DNA from: Streptomyces sp. FIT100
GTDB lineage: Bacteria > Actinomycetota > Actinomycetes > Streptomycetales > Streptomycetaceae
Length of the DNA: 64,000 nucleotides
NCBI RefSeq assembly: GCF_024584805.1
Contig: NZ_CP075715.1
Location: 1,104,001-1,168,000, forward strand
Reading direction: 5' to 3'
Shown here: one piece after another, positions 20,603 through 33,005 of the stretch
How positions within the stretch are numbered: the stretch's first letter is position 1
Layout: each line of letters starts with the position of its first letter
Program-made: the position numbers and the translations under genes
Notes under the pieces: model-generated
Databases searched by the model: none
Told to the model about the DNA's origin: nothing
What the model saw: the letters and a program-made list of their open reading frames with translations, nothing else

Positions 20603-20775
20603 CCCGGCGAATTCGGCGGCGCCGAGTGCGGACAGCCGGGCGGCCGGTCGCCTAGATTGGCGTTGTGCAGCGTGGTCTGGATTCGCGCTGAAGAGGACGG
20701 GCGAGGCCCGTCCGGGAAACTGTGGACGATGCCCGGGGGGCACACCCCTCGCAGGCATCATGTGGAGGAGGCGCT

Positions 20776-22005
20776 GTGAGCAGCGACCCGTGGGGCCGCG
20801 TCGACGAGACGGGCACCGTGTACGTGCGGACTTCCGAGGGCGAGCAGGTCGTCGGATCGTGGCAGGCCGGTACTCCCGAGGAGGCACTGGCTTACTTCGA
20901 GCGCAAGTACGAGGGCTTGGTTGTCGAGATCGGCCTCCTCGAGAAGCGGGTGAAGACCACCGATCTGTCGGCCAAGGACGCGACGGCCGCCATCGAGCAC
21001 ATCCGTCACCAGCTCGACGAGCACCACGCCGTGGGTGATCTCGACGCGCTGCGCAAGCGCCTGGACGCGCTCGTGGCGACGGTCGACGCTCGCCGCGAGG
21101 AGCGCAAGGCGCAGAAGGCCAAGCAGACCGACGAGGCCAGGCACGCCAAGGAGGCGCTGGTCACGGAGGCGGAAGAGCTGGCGCAGAGCGAGCAGTGGCG
21201 GTCGGCCGGTGAGCGGCTGCGCGCGCTCGTGGACACCTGGAAGGGCCTGCCCCGGCTCGACCGGAAGTCCGACGACGAGCTGTGGCACCGCTTCTCGCAC
21301 GCCCGCTCGGCGTTCTCCAAGCGCCGCAAGGCCCACTTCGCCTCGCTCGACGCGCAGCGTGAGGTGGCGCGGCAGACGAAGGAGCGGCTGGTCGCGGAGG
21401 CGGAGTCGCTGTCCGGTTCGACGGACTGGGGGGCCACGGCCGCCCGTTACCGCGAGCTGATGGCGGAGTGGAAGGCCGCGGGTCGCGCCCAGCGCGAGCA
21501 CGAGGACGACCTGTGGAACCGCTTCCGCGGCGCCCAGGACATCTTCTTCGCCGCCCGCAGCGGTGTCTTCGCCGAGCGTGACGCGGAGCAGACGGAGAAC
21601 CTGAAGCTGAAGGAAGAGCTCGCGACCGAGGCCGAGAAGCTGGTGCCCGTGACGGATCTGAAGGCGGCACGTGGTGCCTTCCGCTCCATCAACGAGCGCT
21701 GGGAGGCCATCGGCCACGTCCCGCGTGACGCCCGCCCGAAGGTCGAGGGCCGGATGCATGCGGTGGAGCGGGCGATCCAGGAGGCCGAGGAGGCCGAGTG
21801 GCGCCGCACCAACCCGGAGGCGCGGGCACGCGCCGCGGGTCTGACGGGTCAGCTGCAGGCCGCGGTCGACAAGCTGCGCGGGCAGATCGACGCGGCGCGG
21901 GCGGCGGGCAACAACGCGAAGGCGGACAAGCTCTCCAAGGAGCTGGAGGGCCGCCAGGCTCTGCTGGACCAGGCCCTGAAGGGTCTGGAGGAGTTCGGCG
22001 GCTGA
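20776..22005 (+). CDS. DUF349-repeat coiled-coil protein
   Basis: This is a 409-residue protein. The GTG start at 20776-20778 follows GGAGGAG at 20764-20770. The chain is almost entirely helical and highly charged. Three DUF349 repeats are visible, each with a Trp-centred pattern (WRSAGERLRALVDTWKGLPR, WGATAARYRELMAEWKAAGR, LKAARGAFRSINERWEAIGH), followed by DDELWHRF or DDLWNRF. A long C-terminal coiled coil (LQAAVDKLRGQIDAARAAGN) ends the protein. No enzymatic motif is present. DUF349 proteins are widespread in actinobacteria and poorly characterised. It converges on rel. Confidence 0.9.
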   Translation: MSSDPWGRVDETGTVYVRTSEGEQVVGSWQAGTPEEALAYFERKYEGLVVEIGLLEKRVKTTDLSAKDATAAIEHIRHQLDEHHAVGDLDALRKRLDALVATVDARREERKAQKAKQTDEARHAKEALVTEAEELAQSEQWRSAGERLRALVDTWKGLPRLDRKSDDELWHRFSHARSAFSKRRKAHFASLDAQREVARQTKERLVAEAESLSGSTDWGATAARYRELMAEWKAAGRAQREHEDDLWNRFRGAQDIFFAARSGVFAERDAEQTENLKLKEELATEAEKLVPVTDLKAARGAFRSINERWEAIGHVPRDARPKVEGRMHAVERAIQEAEEAEWRRTNPEARARAAGLTGQLQAAVDKLRGQIDAARAAGNNAKADKLSKELEGRQALLDQALKGLEEFGG

Positions 22006-22024
22006 CGGCGGCCGCGTACGCCGA

Positions 22025-22055
22025 AGGCCCGGCACGGGGTTCCCGTGCCGGGCCT
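22025..22055. terminator. Strong bidirectional terminator
   Basis: A perfect 14-bp stem (22025-22038 with 22042-22055) and three-base loop lie 20 bp after the DUF349 gene and between it and the convergent rel gene. Confidence 0.85.
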
Positions 22056-22201
22056 CGGTGTGTCCGGGGGTTCGGACTCGGTGCCTCCGGGCACCGGGGG
22101 TCCGGACTCGGTGCATCCCGGGGCCCGGACTCGGTGCGTCCGGGACTCGGTGCATCCAGAGCTGCGGACCTCGGTGCGTCCAGAGCTACGGACCTCGGTG
22201 C
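22054..22201. repeat. Degenerate tandem array of CTCGGTGC units between convergent genes
   Basis: CTCGGTG(C/T) occurs seven times (from 22054, 22077, 22107, 22130, 22146, 22170, 22194) within longer, partly conserved units containing GGACTCGGTGC(A/G)TCC. Spacings are 23, 30, 23, 16, 24 and 24 bp. The array lies in the 3' region of rel, beyond its stop at 22246. Confidence 0.7.
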
Positions 22202-22245
22202 GCCCGGGGGCGCCGGAACCGCTCGCGGAGCCTCTGTCGCTGTCG

Positions 22246-24753
<2,508 letters not shown>

Positions 24754-24859
24754 GAGCGCTCCTCGTGCGGATCCGGGTCCCCCGGTCAGGCCCGTACAGG
24801 CCATGGTATCGATCCCGGGCGTTCACCTCGCCCCGGGACGGGGACTGTGGACAACGCGA

Positions 24860-24889
24860 AACGGGCACCCGGTGTTCCGGATGCCCGTT
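24860..24889 (-). terminator. Terminator between apt and rel
   Basis: A 13-bp stem with one G-T-type mismatch (24860-24872 with 24877-24889) and a TGTT loop lies 23 bp past the apt stop on the minus strand. It separates apt from rel transcription. Confidence 0.7.
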
Positions 24890-24911
24890 CCTTCGTGCCC
24901 GCGGGCGCGGC

Positions 24912-25454
24912 TCAGACCGTGATCAGGGAGTCCAGCGGAGCACCCCGCAGGGCCGGCTCCAGGCGGGCGCGCCCGCCGAGGAAGGCCAGCTCCATGAGGA
25001 TCGCGACCCCCGCGACCTCGGCGCCCGCCCGGCGGATCAGCTCCAGCGAAGCCTCCGCGGTTCCGCCGGTGGCGAGGACGTCGTCGATGACCATGACGCG
25101 GTCGTCCGCGCCCAGGTCCTCGGCATGCACCTCGATCTCGGCGGTCCCGTACTCCAGCTCGTACGCCTGGGACAGGGTCGCTCCGGGGAGCTTGCCCGCC
25201 TTGCGCACGGGAATGAAGCCGACCCCGGCTTTGACCGCGACGGGCGCGGCCAGGATGAAGCCGCGCGCCTCCAGGCCGACGACCTTCGTCGCGCCCTGGC
25301 GCACGCACAGCTCCGCGAGGGTCTCGGTCAGCACCGTGAACGCGGCCGGGTCCGCGAGCAGCGGGGTGATGTCCTTGAACATCACGCCGGGCTTCGGATA
25401 GTCCGGCACGTCACGGATGCGGCTGAGCAGCAGTTCCCGCGCGGCGCCGGTCAT
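24912..25454 (-). CDS. apt: Adenine phosphoribosyltransferase
   Basis: This 180-residue enzyme salvages adenine to AMP using PRPP. It has DVPDYPKPGVMFKDITPLL at the N-terminus, GLEARGFILAAPVA, and the PRPP-binding motif VMVIDDVLATGGTA. The size is typical. The ATG at 25452-25454 overlaps the secF stop (ATGA). The order secD-secF-apt-rel is a known actinobacterial arrangement. Confidence 0.96.
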   Translation of the reverse strand: MTGAARELLLSRIRDVPDYPKPGVMFKDITPLLADPAAFTVLTETLAELCVRQGATKVVGLEARGFILAAPVAVKAGVGFIPVRKAGKLPGATLSQAYELEYGTAEIEVHAEDLGADDRVMVIDDVLATGGTAEASLELIRRAGAEVAGVAILMELAFLGGRARLEPALRGAPLDSLITV

Positions 25455-26548
25455 CGGCGCTTCCCCGGGGCCCGGCCGCTCCGGCGCTGGCCGACGACGG
25501 CGCCCGCGGGGGCGGCGTCACGCGGTGCGTCGTCGCCCGCTCCTGCGGCCGACTCCTCGTCGGGGTCCCCGCCCCTGGCGGCCGCGGCGGCACGCTTGGC
25601 GAGGACCCGCTTCTTCAGGGCCTTCATCTGCGGCTCGCGCTCCTTCAGGTCGGCGACCAGCGGAGTGGCGATGAAGATCGACGAGTACGCACCGGCGGCG
25701 AGACCGACGAACAGCGACAGCGAGATGTCGTTGAGCATGCCCGCGCCGAGGAAGCCGCCGCCGATGAAGAGCAGGCCGGCGACCGGCAGCAGCGCCACGA
25801 CCGTGGTGTTGATCGAACGGACGAGGGTGCTGTTGATCGAGCGGTTGGCGATCTCGCTGTAGGTCCAGCGGGTCTGCTTGGTGATGTCCTTCGTGCCTTC
25901 CTTGAGGCTGTCGAAGACGACCACCGTGTCGTACAGCGAGTAACCGAGGATGGTCAGCAGACCGATCACCGTGCCCGGGGTGACCTCGAAGCCGACGAGG
26001 GCGTAGATACCGACCGTGATCGTGATGTCGTGGATGAGGGCCACGAGCGCGGCGATCGCCATTCTCCATTCGAAGGCGATGGCCAGATAGATCACGACAA
26101 GGAGCATGAAGACGCCGAGACCGGTCCACGCCTTGTTGGCGATCTGCTCACCCCAGCTGGGGCCGACCAGCTCCGCGTTGATCTGGTCCCGGGGGATGTC
26201 CAGGTCCTCGGCGAGCTGCGCTCCCACCTTGTTGGCCGCGGCGGTGTCGAGCTCGCTGACCTGGATGCGCAGCGTGTCGTTGCCCAGCTTCTGGACGATG
26301 GCCTGGTGGCCGGAGGCCTCCTGCGCGTACTCCTGGGCCTGGGTGACGGACACGGTCGTCTTCGGGGTGGTGAAGACGGCGCCGCCCTTGAACTCGATGC
26401 CCATGTTGAGACCCCGCACCGCCAGGCCGACGATGGCCGTGATGGTGATCAGGATCGAGATGCCGTACCAGATCTTCCGCTTGCCGATGAAGTCGTAGCC
26501 GACCTCGCCGCGGTAGAGCCTGGCGCCGAGAGTGCCGAGACGCGACAT
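25451..26548 (-). CDS. secF: Protein translocase subunit SecF
   Basis: This 365-residue RND-type membrane protein, with SecD, uses the proton gradient to complete protein export. ATG at 26546-26548 is chosen because it gives MSRLGTLGARLYRGEVGYDF and GGAGG lies upstream inside the end of secD. The first helix (WYGISILITITAIVGLAV) is followed by GIEFKGGAVF, the periplasmic domain, then five helices with VGIYALVGFEVTPGTVIGLL, ILGYSLYDTVVVFD and NRSINSTLVRSINTT. A basic, Ala/Asp-rich C-tail ends the chain. It starts one base after the secD stop. Confidence 0.96.
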   Translation of the reverse strand: MSRLGTLGARLYRGEVGYDFIGKRKIWYGISILITITAIVGLAVRGLNMGIEFKGGAVFTTPKTTVSVTQAQEYAQEASGHQAIVQKLGNDTLRIQVSELDTAAANKVGAQLAEDLDIPRDQINAELVGPSWGEQIANKAWTGLGVFMLLVVIYLAIAFEWRMAIAALVALIHDITITVGIYALVGFEVTPGTVIGLLTILGYSLYDTVVVFDSLKEGTKDITKQTRWTYSEIANRSINSTLVRSINTTVVALLPVAGLLFIGGGFLGAGMLNDISLSLFVGLAAGAYSSIFIATPLVADLKEREPQMKALKKRVLAKRAAAAARGGDPDEESAAGAGDDAPRDAAPAGAVVGQRRSGRAPGKRR

Positions 26549-26549
26549 C

Positions 26550-28295
26550 TCACGCCTCCTTCGGGTCGATGGGGGCGGAGACACGGCGCGAGCGGCGCAG
26601 CGGCGGCTTGGCGCCCAGGCGCTGCGGGTCGAGGCCTGACCAGGGATGACCGCTCGCGAAGAACTTGGTGCGGGCGAGAATCGTCATCAGCGGCTTGGTG
26701 AAGAGGAACACCACGACGACATCGAGCAGGGTCGTGAGGCCGAGCGTGAACGCGAAGCCCTGGACCTTGCCGACGGTGACGATGAAGAGCACCGCGGCGG
26801 CGAGGAACGACACGAAGTCGGAGACCAGGATCGTGCGCCGGGCGCGCGGCCAGGCACGCTCGACGGCCGGGCGCAGTGTGCGGCCCTCGCGGATCTCGTC
26901 CCGGATGCGCTCGAAGTAGACGATGAACGAGTCGGCGGTGATACCGATGGCGACGATGGCACCGCAGACGGCCGGCAGGTTCAGCGCGAAGCCGATGGCA
27001 GGGCCGAGCAGGGACATCAGCGTGTAGGTGAGGATCGCCGAGACCAGGAGGCTGAGCAGGGCCACGATCGACAGACCGCGGTAGTAGGCCAGCAGGTAGA
27101 TCACGACGAGCGCGAGGCCGATGGCGCCCGCGATGAGGCCCGCCTTGAGCTGCTCGCCACCGAGCGCCGCGGTGACGGTGGTGACGCTCTGCTGCTCGAA
27201 CGTCAGCGGGAGCGCACCGTAGGACAGGATGTTGCCGAGGTCCTGGGCGGACTGCTGGTCGAAGTCACCGGAGATCTCGGCGCTCCCGCTGAGGGTCTGG
27301 TTGACCTGCGGGGCGGAGACGACCTCGCCGTCGAGCACGATCGCGAACTGGTTCTGCGGCGAAGGCTGCTGCGACAGCTTGCCGGTGATCTGCGAGAACT
27401 TCTTCGAGCCGGCGCTGGTGAACTCCATCTGGACGATCCACATGCCGCGCTGCGGGTCGAGCACGCCCTTGGCGTCGTCGACGTCCTTGCCGTCGACCTC
27501 GGCAGGGCCGAGGAGGTACTTCGCGTCGCCCTCGGTGGAACAGGCGACGGTCGTGTCGGCGGGCTTGGCGCCCTTGCCTGCGTTGGCGCGGGCGGTCGGG
27601 TCGAGGCAGTTCAGCGTGGCGAACTGCTGCTCGGCCGCGGCCGCGGCAGGGTCGGGCGCGGGGGCCGACGGGCTCGGGGACGCCGCGGGGTTGCCCGCGG
27701 CGGAGCCGGTCGGGGTGGGCGACGGCGCCTTGAGCGCGTCGCTGACGGCGCGGCCCTGTGTGGTGGGGCTGGCGGTGGGCGTGCCGGACGGGGCGGTCGC
27801 CTTCTCATCGGCCTTGTCGGTCGGGGAGGCGCTCGGCGAGCCGCTCGGGCTGGTGCTGCCGGAGGGCTCCGGCGTCGCCGGGCCGCCGGCCGCGACGTTC
27901 AGCACCGGGCGGAAGTACAGCTGGGCGGTGGTGCCCACCTGCTTCTGGGCCTGCTCCGAGTCCGTCCCCTTGGGGATGTTGACGATGATGTTCTCGCGGC
28001 CCTGGGTCTGGACCTCGGCCTCGGAGACACCCAGGCCGTTGACACGGCGCTCGATGATGCCGACCGCCGTGTTCATGTTGGTCTCGTTGACCGCGCTCTC
28101 CTGGCCCGGCTCGGCCTTGGCCTGGAGCGTGATCGTCGTACCGCCGGCGAGGTCGATGCCCAGCCGGGGGGTCGTATGTCCGGACCAGAACATCCCGCCG
28201 ACCAGCGCTGCCATGACGACCAGCAGCAGCGCCAGGGTACGTCCTGGCTTGCTCTGGCCCGCCGGCGCTCTCCGGCCCTTGTTCGGTGCTGCCAC
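26550..28295 (-). CDS. secD: Protein translocase subunit SecD
   Basis: This is the 581-residue partner of SecF. GTG at 28293-28295 is chosen from the purine-rich GGGAGAAACGAGAAG upstream and the start VAAPNKGRRAPAGQ. The first helix (LALLLVVMAALVGGMFW) precedes GIDLAGGTTITLQ. The P1 periplasmic domain contains an Ala/Pro/Ser/Thr-rich insertion of roughly 90 residues (about 145-235), longer than in E. coli. The C-terminal six-helix bundle carries GALPLTFEQQSVTTVTAALG, ITADSFIVYFERIRDE and TLLDVVVVFLFTKP. The insertion is likely disordered and outside the membrane. Confidence 0.95.
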   Translation of the reverse strand: MAAPNKGRRAPAGQSKPGRTLALLLVVMAALVGGMFWSGHTTPRLGIDLAGGTTITLQAKAEPGQESAVNETNMNTAVGIIERRVNGLGVSEAEVQTQGRENIIVNIPKGTDSEQAQKQVGTTAQLYFRPVLNVAAGGPATPEPSGSTSPSGSPSASPTDKADEKATAPSGTPTASPTTQGRAVSDALKAPSPTPTGSAAGNPAASPSPSAPAPDPAAAAAEQQFATLNCLDPTARANAGKGAKPADTTVACSTEGDAKYLLGPAEVDGKDVDDAKGVLDPQRGMWIVQMEFTSAGSKKFSQITGKLSQQPSPQNQFAIVLDGEVVSAPQVNQTLSGSAEISGDFDQQSAQDLGNILSYGALPLTFEQQSVTTVTAALGGEQLKAGLIAGAIGLALVVIYLLAYYRGLSIVALLSLLVSAILTYTLMSLLGPAIGFALNLPAVCGAIVAIGITADSFIVYFERIRDEIREGRTLRPAVERAWPRARRTILVSDFVSFLAAAVLFIVTVGKVQGFAFTLGLTTLLDVVVVFLFTKPLMTILARTKFFASGHPWSGLDPQRLGAKPPLRRSRRVSAPIDPKEA

Positions 28296-28393
28296 CTTCT
28301 CGTTTCTCCCTGTCCAACCGCCCCGCGCCGGGTGTGCGACGGGCGGCCACGAAGTGTTGTGGGGACCTGCCCCCGCGGAAGAAGTCGGCACGC

Positions 28394-28436
28394 ACCGGGG
28401 ACCGCGTACGCCGGTGGGCGCGACGCGGTCCCCGGT
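28394..28436 (-). terminator. Hairpin between yajC and secD
   Basis: A perfect 14-bp stem (28394-28407 with 28423-28436) starts six bases past the yajC stop and lies 98 bp before the secD start. It may terminate or attenuate transcription, partly uncoupling secDF from yajC and ruvCAB. Confidence 0.65.
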
Positions 28437-28441
28437 AGCGG

Positions 28442-28948
28442 CTACTTCGCGTCGGTGTCGCCGTCGCTCTTGTCGTCGCCCTTGGCGTCCTTGGCGTCCG
28501 TGGTCCCGGCGTCGCCGGCCTCGGCGTCGGCCTCGTCCTTCTTGCCGAGGTCGATCTTGGCATCCTTGGCGTCGCTGTCGTCGGCGGCACCCGCGTCGGT
28601 CAGCGAGGAGGCGTCGTCCGGCACGATCGGCGTGTCGCTCTTCAGGGCGTCGTCGTCACCCTCGCCGTCGCCGTGCACGATGCGGTTGTACTCGTCGTCC
28701 TCGAGGACGGCACCGATGGCGTTCTTGGCGAAGATGAGGTGCACGCCGGGCGCGGCCTCCAGGAGGACCGTGTCGTCGTTCACCTCCTTGACCGTGGCGT
28801 AGAGACCGCCGATGGTGCGGACGCCGGTGCCGGGCTGCAGCTGGTTCCGCATCGACACCGCCGCCTGCTGCTTCTTCTTGGCGGAGCGGGTCATCAGGAA
28901 CATGGCCCCGATGAGCACGATGAAGGGGAGGAGGACAGTGATATCCAC
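28442..28948 (-). CDS. yajC: Preprotein translocase accessory subunit YajC
   Basis: This is a 168-residue membrane protein that associates with SecDF. GTG at 28946-28948 is chosen because AAGGAATT lies upstream and the product starts VDITVLLPFIVLIGAMFLM, the single membrane segment. The YajC domain (RSAKKKQQAAVSMRNQLQPG, GVRTIGGLYATVKEV) follows. Residues from about 95 on form an acidic Asp/Ala-rich tail (DAKDAKGDDKSDGDTDAK) much longer than in E. coli YajC but usual in actinomycetes. It precedes secD in the same direction. Confidence 0.93.
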   Translation of the reverse strand: MDITVLLPFIVLIGAMFLMTRSAKKKQQAAVSMRNQLQPGTGVRTIGGLYATVKEVNDDTVLLEAAPGVHLIFAKNAIGAVLEDDEYNRIVHGDGEGDDDALKSDTPIVPDDASSLTDAGAADDSDAKDAKIDLGKKDEADAEAGDAGTTDAKDAKGDDKSDGDTDAK

Positions 28949-29112
28949 GGGACGGAATTCCTTCGCACGACCGCGGTGAGAAGCGGCCTGGTCTACGGGG
29001 GTGGGCACGCCGACCGAGACGGGCGGCATCGGCGGAGTCTAAGCGAGTCCGCATCGATGGAACAACGCCCAGCATCGCACCCTGGTTCCCGGCCGGGCGA
29101 CCCTCCGCGCCG

Positions 29113-30213
29113 TCACGTCCCGAACAGCCCCTGTTGTCCCCCGGCACCCGCGCCGTTCGCTCCCCCGCCGTGCTGCGGGGGTACGAGGCCGAGATGCGCC
29201 CAGGCCGCGGGCGTCGCGACCCGGCCGCGTGGGGTGCGGGCGAGCAGCCCTTCCCGTACGAGGAAGGGCTCGGCGACCTCCTCGACGGTCTCCCGCTCCT
29301 CCCCCACGGCCACGGCCAGGGTCGACAGGCCGACGGGACCGCCGCCGAAGAGCTTGAGGAGCGCCTGGAGCACGGCGCGGTCGAGCCGGTCAAGCCCGCG
29401 GCCGTCCACCTCGTACACCCCGAGGGCCGCGGCGGCGATCTCACGGGTGATCCGGCCGTCCGCTTTGACCTGGGCGTAGTCCCGGACGCGGCGCAGCAGC
29501 CGGTTGGCGATACGGGGCGTGCCGCGGGAGCGGCCGGCGATCTCGGCCGCGCCGTCGGCGTCGATGACGAGATCGAGCAGCCGGGCCGAGCGGTGGATGA
29601 CGCGCTCCAGCTCCACGGGCTCGTAGAACTCCATGTGGGCGGTGAAGCCGAAGCGGTCCCGCAGGGGCGGGGGCAGCAGTCCGGCCCTGGTCGTGGCCCC
29701 GACCAGGGTGAACGGCGGAAGTTCGAGAGGGATGGCGGTGGCTCCTGGACCCTTGCCGACGATGACGTCGACGCGGAAGTCCTCCATCGCCATGTAGAGC
29801 ATCTCCTCGGCGGGCCGGGACATCCGGTGGATCTCGTCGAGGAAGAGGACCTCGCCCTCCTGGAGCGAGGACAGGATCGCGGCGAGGTCGCCGGCGTGCT
29901 GGATGGCGGGGCCGCTGGTGATGCGGATGGGGGCGCCCATCTCCGCCGCGATGATCATGGAGAGGGTGGTCTTGCCGAGCCCGGGCGCCCCGGAGAGCAG
30001 GACGTGGTCGGCGGTGGCGCCGCGCGCGAGGGCCGCCTTGAGGACGAGGTCGAGTTGCTCGCGCACGCGCTCCTGGCCGACGAACTCGTCCAGCGACTTG
30101 GGCCGCAGGGCGGCCTCGACGGCCTGGTCCTCGCCGTCGGCGGACGCGCCGACGAGCCGGCCCTCTGCGGCGGCTTCGGCGTCGGTCGGGGATGCGGTGT
30201 CGTCCCAGTTCAC
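29113..30213 (-). CDS. ruvB: Holliday junction branch migration DNA helicase RuvB
   Basis: This is a 366-residue AAA+ motor that drives branch migration with RuvA. It has Walker A GAPGLGKT (75-82), Walker [10 protein letters not shown] (122-130), sensor 1 [10 protein letters not shown], the arginine-finger region LRDRFGF, and the winged-helix domain [20 protein letters not shown]. An extra N-terminal 20-25 residues and a Gly-rich C-tail ([18 protein letters not shown]) are typical for streptomycetes. The GTG start is at 30211-30213. It is last in ruvC-ruvA-ruvB. Confidence 0.97.
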   Translation of the reverse strand: MNWDDTASPTDAEAAAEGRLVGASADGEDQAVEAALRPKSLDEFVGQERVREQLDLVLKAALARGATADHVLLSGAPGLGKTTLSMIIAAEMGAPIRITSGPAIQHAGDLAAILSSLQEGEVLFLDEIHRMSRPAEEMLYMAMEDFRVDVIVGKGPGATAIPLELPPFTLVGATTRAGLLPPPLRDRFGFTAHMEFYEPVELERVIHRSARLLDLVIDADGAAEIAGRSRGTPRIANRLLRRVRDYAQVKADGRITREIAAAALGVYEVDGRGLDRLDRAVLQALLKLFGGGPVGLSTLAVAVGEERETVEEVAEPFLVREGLLARTPRGRVATPAAWAHLGLVPPQHGGGANGAGAGGQQGLFGT

Positions 30214-30231
30214 AGTGGATGGCCTCGGGTG

Positions 30232-30843
30232 TCAGCGGGTGCGGTTCAGGGTCTGGAGTGCGGCCTTGAGCAGCTGGCCGATCTGCGGCTCACCGGGCCC
30301 GGCCTCGGCCTGCGGGGTCACGGTGGTGACGGCCTCGTCGGCCTCGCGCGTCGCGTAGCCGAGGCCGATCAGGGCGGCGTGCAGCTGGTCGCGCCAGGAC
30401 TGCGTGACGGGGGCACCGACCGCGCGCGCGCCGGAGCCGACGGGCTCGCCGAGGCGGTCCCGCAGCTCCAGGAGGAGCTTCTGCGCCCCCTTCTTGCCGA
30501 TGCCCGGCACGGCGGTGAGCGCCTTCTCGTCGCCGGTGGCGACCGCGCGGCGCAGTGCGTCCGGCGAGTGGACCGCGAGCATGGCCTGGGCGAGGCGGGG
30601 GCCGACACCGCTCGCGGTCTGGAGCAGCTCGAAGACCTGCCGCTCGTCGTCGTCCGCGAAGCCGTACAGCGTCAGGGAGTCCTCCCGCACCACCAACGAG
30701 GTGGCGAGCCTGGCCTGCTGACCGATCCTCAGCTCCGACAGCGTGTTCGGCGTGCACTGGACGGCCATGCCGACGCCGCCGACCTCGATGACGGCGGTGG
30801 TCGGGGCGAGCGCGGCGACGGGGCCGGTCACAAAGGCGATCAT
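30232..30843 (-). CDS. ruvA: Holliday junction branch migration complex subunit RuvA
   Basis: This is a 203-residue tetrameric junction-binding protein. The N-terminal OB fold starts [20 protein letters not shown]. Tandem helix-hairpin-helix motifs are seen in [18 protein letters not shown] and [19 protein letters not shown]. The C-terminal RuvB-binding domain has [16 protein letters not shown]. The ATG at 30841-30843 overlaps the ruvC stop (ATGA). Confidence 0.97.
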   Translation of the reverse strand: MIAFVTGPVAALAPTTAVIEVGGVGMAVQCTPNTLSELRIGQQARLATSLVVREDSLTLYGFADDDERQVFELLQTASGVGPRLAQAMLAVHSPDALRRAVATGDEKALTAVPGIGKKGAQKLLLELRDRLGEPVGSGARAVGAPVTQSWRDQLHAALIGLGYATREADEAVTTVTPQAEAGPGEPQIGQLLKAALQTLNRTR

Positions 30844-31373
30844 GCGGTACGGCCTTTCATCGCGTGGTGTGCGGCGACCGCCTGCTGGAGGCGGTTCTGC
30901 GCGGGGGCGCGCCAGATGTGGCAGATGGCGAGGGCGAGTGCGTCGGCGGCGTCCGCCGGCTTCGGCGGGGCGTCGAGCCGCAGCAGCCGGGTCACCATCG
31001 CGCCGACCTGTGCCTTGTCGGCACGGCCGCTGCCGGTGACGGCGGCCTTGACCTCGCTGGGGGTGTGCAGGGCGACGGGCAGTCCGCGGCGGGCTGCGCA
31101 GAGCATGGCGACGGCGCTGGCCTGGGCCGTGCCCATCACCGTGCGCACATTGTGCTGGCTGAACACCCGCTCCACCGCGACCAGTTCGGGCCGGTGGGCA
31201 TCCAGCCACTCCTCGATGCCGCGCTCGATGGCGACCAGGCGGTGGCCGATGTCCGCGTCGGCGGGGGTGCGCACGACACCGACACCGAGCATGGTCAGCG
31301 GGCGGCCCGCGACGCCCTCGACGACGCCGATGCCGCACCGCGTCAGTCCTGGATCCACCCCGAGCACGCGCAC
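30840..31373 (-). CDS. ruvC: Crossover junction endodeoxyribonuclease RuvC
   Basis: This is a 177-residue RNase H-fold resolvase that cuts Holliday junctions. The catalytic acids lie in [12 protein letters not shown] (Asp7), [10 protein letters not shown] (Glu), and [15 protein letters not shown] (two Asp). The GTG start at 31371-31373 is the first codon of MRVLGVDPG, the normal N-terminus. A strong terminator and yebC lie upstream, so ruvC begins the ruvCAB transcript. Confidence 0.97.
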   Translation of the reverse strand: MRVLGVDPGLTRCGIGVVEGVAGRPLTMLGVGVVRTPADADIGHRLVAIERGIEEWLDAHRPELVAVERVFSQHNVRTVMGTAQASAVAMLCAARRGLPVALHTPSEVKAAVTGSGRADKAQVGAMVTRLLRLDAPPKPADAADALALAICHIWRAPAQNRLQQAVAAHHAMKGRTA

Positions 31374-31429
31374 CGCGCCCTCCTTCGTTCGCCTGTCCGG
31401 TGCAGGTTATCCGGCGCCACTGACACAGC

Positions 31430-31463
31430 GACGGGCCGACAGGGTGCGCCCTGTCGGCCCGTC
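31430..31463 (-). terminator. Strong terminator between yebC and ruvC
   Basis: A perfect 15-bp stem (31430-31444 with 31449-31463) and a TGCG loop lie downstream of yebC and upstream of ruvC. It would end yebC transcription before ruvC. A second, weaker GC hairpin lies at about 31540-31575. Confidence 0.8.
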
Positions 31464-31589
31464 TGAATCAGCGACCATCATTGGAGCAACCCCGACGGCG
31501 AGGCCGCCCGCTCGCGACCGCATCCGCGAGAGCGGCTGGGGGCACCTCCCGGGCGAAGCCCTGGGGGAGGCTTGGCCGCGAAGGGAGGA

Positions 31590-32342
31590 TCAGGCGTCGA
31601 CCTTCTCCATGATGTCGTCCGAGACATCGAAGTTGGCGAAGACGTTCTGCACGTCGTCGCTGTCCTCCAGCGCGTCGATCAGCTTGAAGATCTTGCGCGC
31701 GCCCTCTTCGTCCAGCTCGACCTGCATGGTCGGGACGAAGCTGGCCTCGGCCGACTCGTAGTCGATTCCGGCTTCCTGGAGGGAGGAGCGGACGGCGACC
31801 AGATCGGTGGCCTCGCTGATGACCTCGAAGTTCTCGCCGAGGTCGTTGACCTCCTCGGCGCCGGCGTCCAGCACCGCGCCGAGGACGTCGTCCTCGCTCA
31901 GACCGCTCTTGGGGAGAACGACGACGCCCTTGCGGTTGAAGAGATACGACACCGAACCGGGGTCGGCCATGGAGCCGCCGTTGCGGGTCATGGCGACGCG
32001 GACGTCGGAGGCGGCGCGGTTGCGGTTGTCGGTGAGGCACTCGATGAGCACCGCGACACCGTTCGGACCGTAGCCCTCGTACATGATCGTCTCGTAGTCG
32101 GCGCCACCGGCTTCGAGACCGGCGCCGCGCTTGACGGCCGAGTCGATGTTCTTGTTCGGGACCGAGCTCTTCTTGGCCTTCTGGATGGCGTCGAAGAGGG
32201 TCGGGTTGCCCTCGACGTCGCCGCCACCGGTGCGGGCCGCGACCTCAATGTTCTTGATCAGCTTCGCGAAGAGCTTGCCGCGCTTGGCGTCGATCACGGC
32301 CTTCTTGTGCTTCGTCGTGGCCCATTTAGAGTGGCCGGACAT
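31590..32342 (-). CDS. yebC: YebC/PmpR-type protein (TACO1 family)
   Basis: This is a 250-residue protein starting [20 protein letters not shown], the family hallmark. [20 protein letters not shown] and [19 protein letters not shown] are also conserved, with an acidic C-terminal half. Members were described as transcriptional regulators; more recent work links YebC to ribosome function at proline stretches. Its place between pdxT and ruvC is the usual actinobacterial order. Confidence 0.96.
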   Translation of the reverse strand: MSGHSKWATTKHKKAVIDAKRGKLFAKLIKNIEVAARTGGGDVEGNPTLFDAIQKAKKSSVPNKNIDSAVKRGAGLEAGGADYETIMYEGYGPNGVAVLIECLTDNRNRAASDVRVAMTRNGGSMADPGSVSYLFNRKGVVVLPKSGLSEDDVLGAVLDAGAEEVNDLGENFEVISEATDLVAVRSSLQEAGIDYESAEASFVPTMQVELDEEGARKIFKLIDALEDSDDVQNVFANFDVSDDIMEKVDA

Positions 32343-32405
32343 CTGCCTGTCTCCTTCGCGTAACCAATCTCTGCTGCGTTCGCCTGTGATCCTACCGGGA
32401 CAGGG

Positions 32406-32999
32406 TCAGTGCGCGGCGCGCACCATGTCCACGAACAGGGCGTGCACACGATGGTCCCCGGTCAGCTCCGGGTGGAACGACGTGGCCAGCGCGTTGCCCT
32501 GCCGGACGGCGACGATGTGGCCCTCGTGCTCGGCGAGCACCTCGGCCTGCGCACCGACGGACTCGACCCACGGCGCACGGATGAAGACGCCCTCCACGGG
32601 ATCGCCGTCGACGCCCGCGACCGCGACCGCGGCCTCGAAGGACTCGTTCTGGCGGCCGAAGGCGTTGCGGCGCACGATCATGTCGATGCCGCCGATGGTC
32701 TCCTGGCCCGAGCGCGGGTCGAGGATCTTCTCGGCGAGCATGATCAGGCCCGCGCAGGTGCCGTAGACCGGCATTCCGGCGCGGACGCGCTCGCGCAGCG
32801 GCTCCATCATGCCGAAGAGATGGGCCAGCTTGGAGATGGTGGTGGACTCGCCGCCGGGGATGACGAGGCCGTCGACCTCGGCGAGCTCATCGGGGCGCCG
32901 GACCGGCCTGGCCACGGCGTCCGCCGCGGCCAGGGCGATCAGGTGCTCCCGTACGTCGCCCTGGAGCGCCAGGACGCCGATCACGGGGGTGTCGCTCAT
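32406..32999 (-). CDS. pdxT: Pyridoxal 5'-phosphate synthase glutaminase subunit PdxT
   Basis: This 197-residue class I glutaminase supplies ammonia to PdxS. It has [27 protein letters not shown], the nucleophile Cys in [13 protein letters not shown], and the His-Glu of the triad in [11 protein letters not shown]. It starts six bases after the pdxS stop, so the two subunits are co-expressed. Confidence 0.97.
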   Translation of the reverse strand: MSDTPVIGVLALQGDVREHLIALAAADAVARPVRRPDELAEVDGLVIPGGESTTISKLAHLFGMMEPLRERVRAGMPVYGTCAGLIMLAEKILDPRSGQETIGGIDMIVRRNAFGRQNESFEAAVAVAGVDGDPVEGVFIRAPWVESVGAQAEVLAEHEGHIVAVRQGNALATSFHPELTGDHRVHALFVDMVRAAH

Positions 33000-33005
33000 C
33001 GGTGG

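Noticed and set aside
31535..31580. Attenuator or riboswitch near yebC
   Set aside because: The sequence forms only a bulged GC hairpin resembling a common Streptomyces intergenic repeat; no riboswitch core is present.
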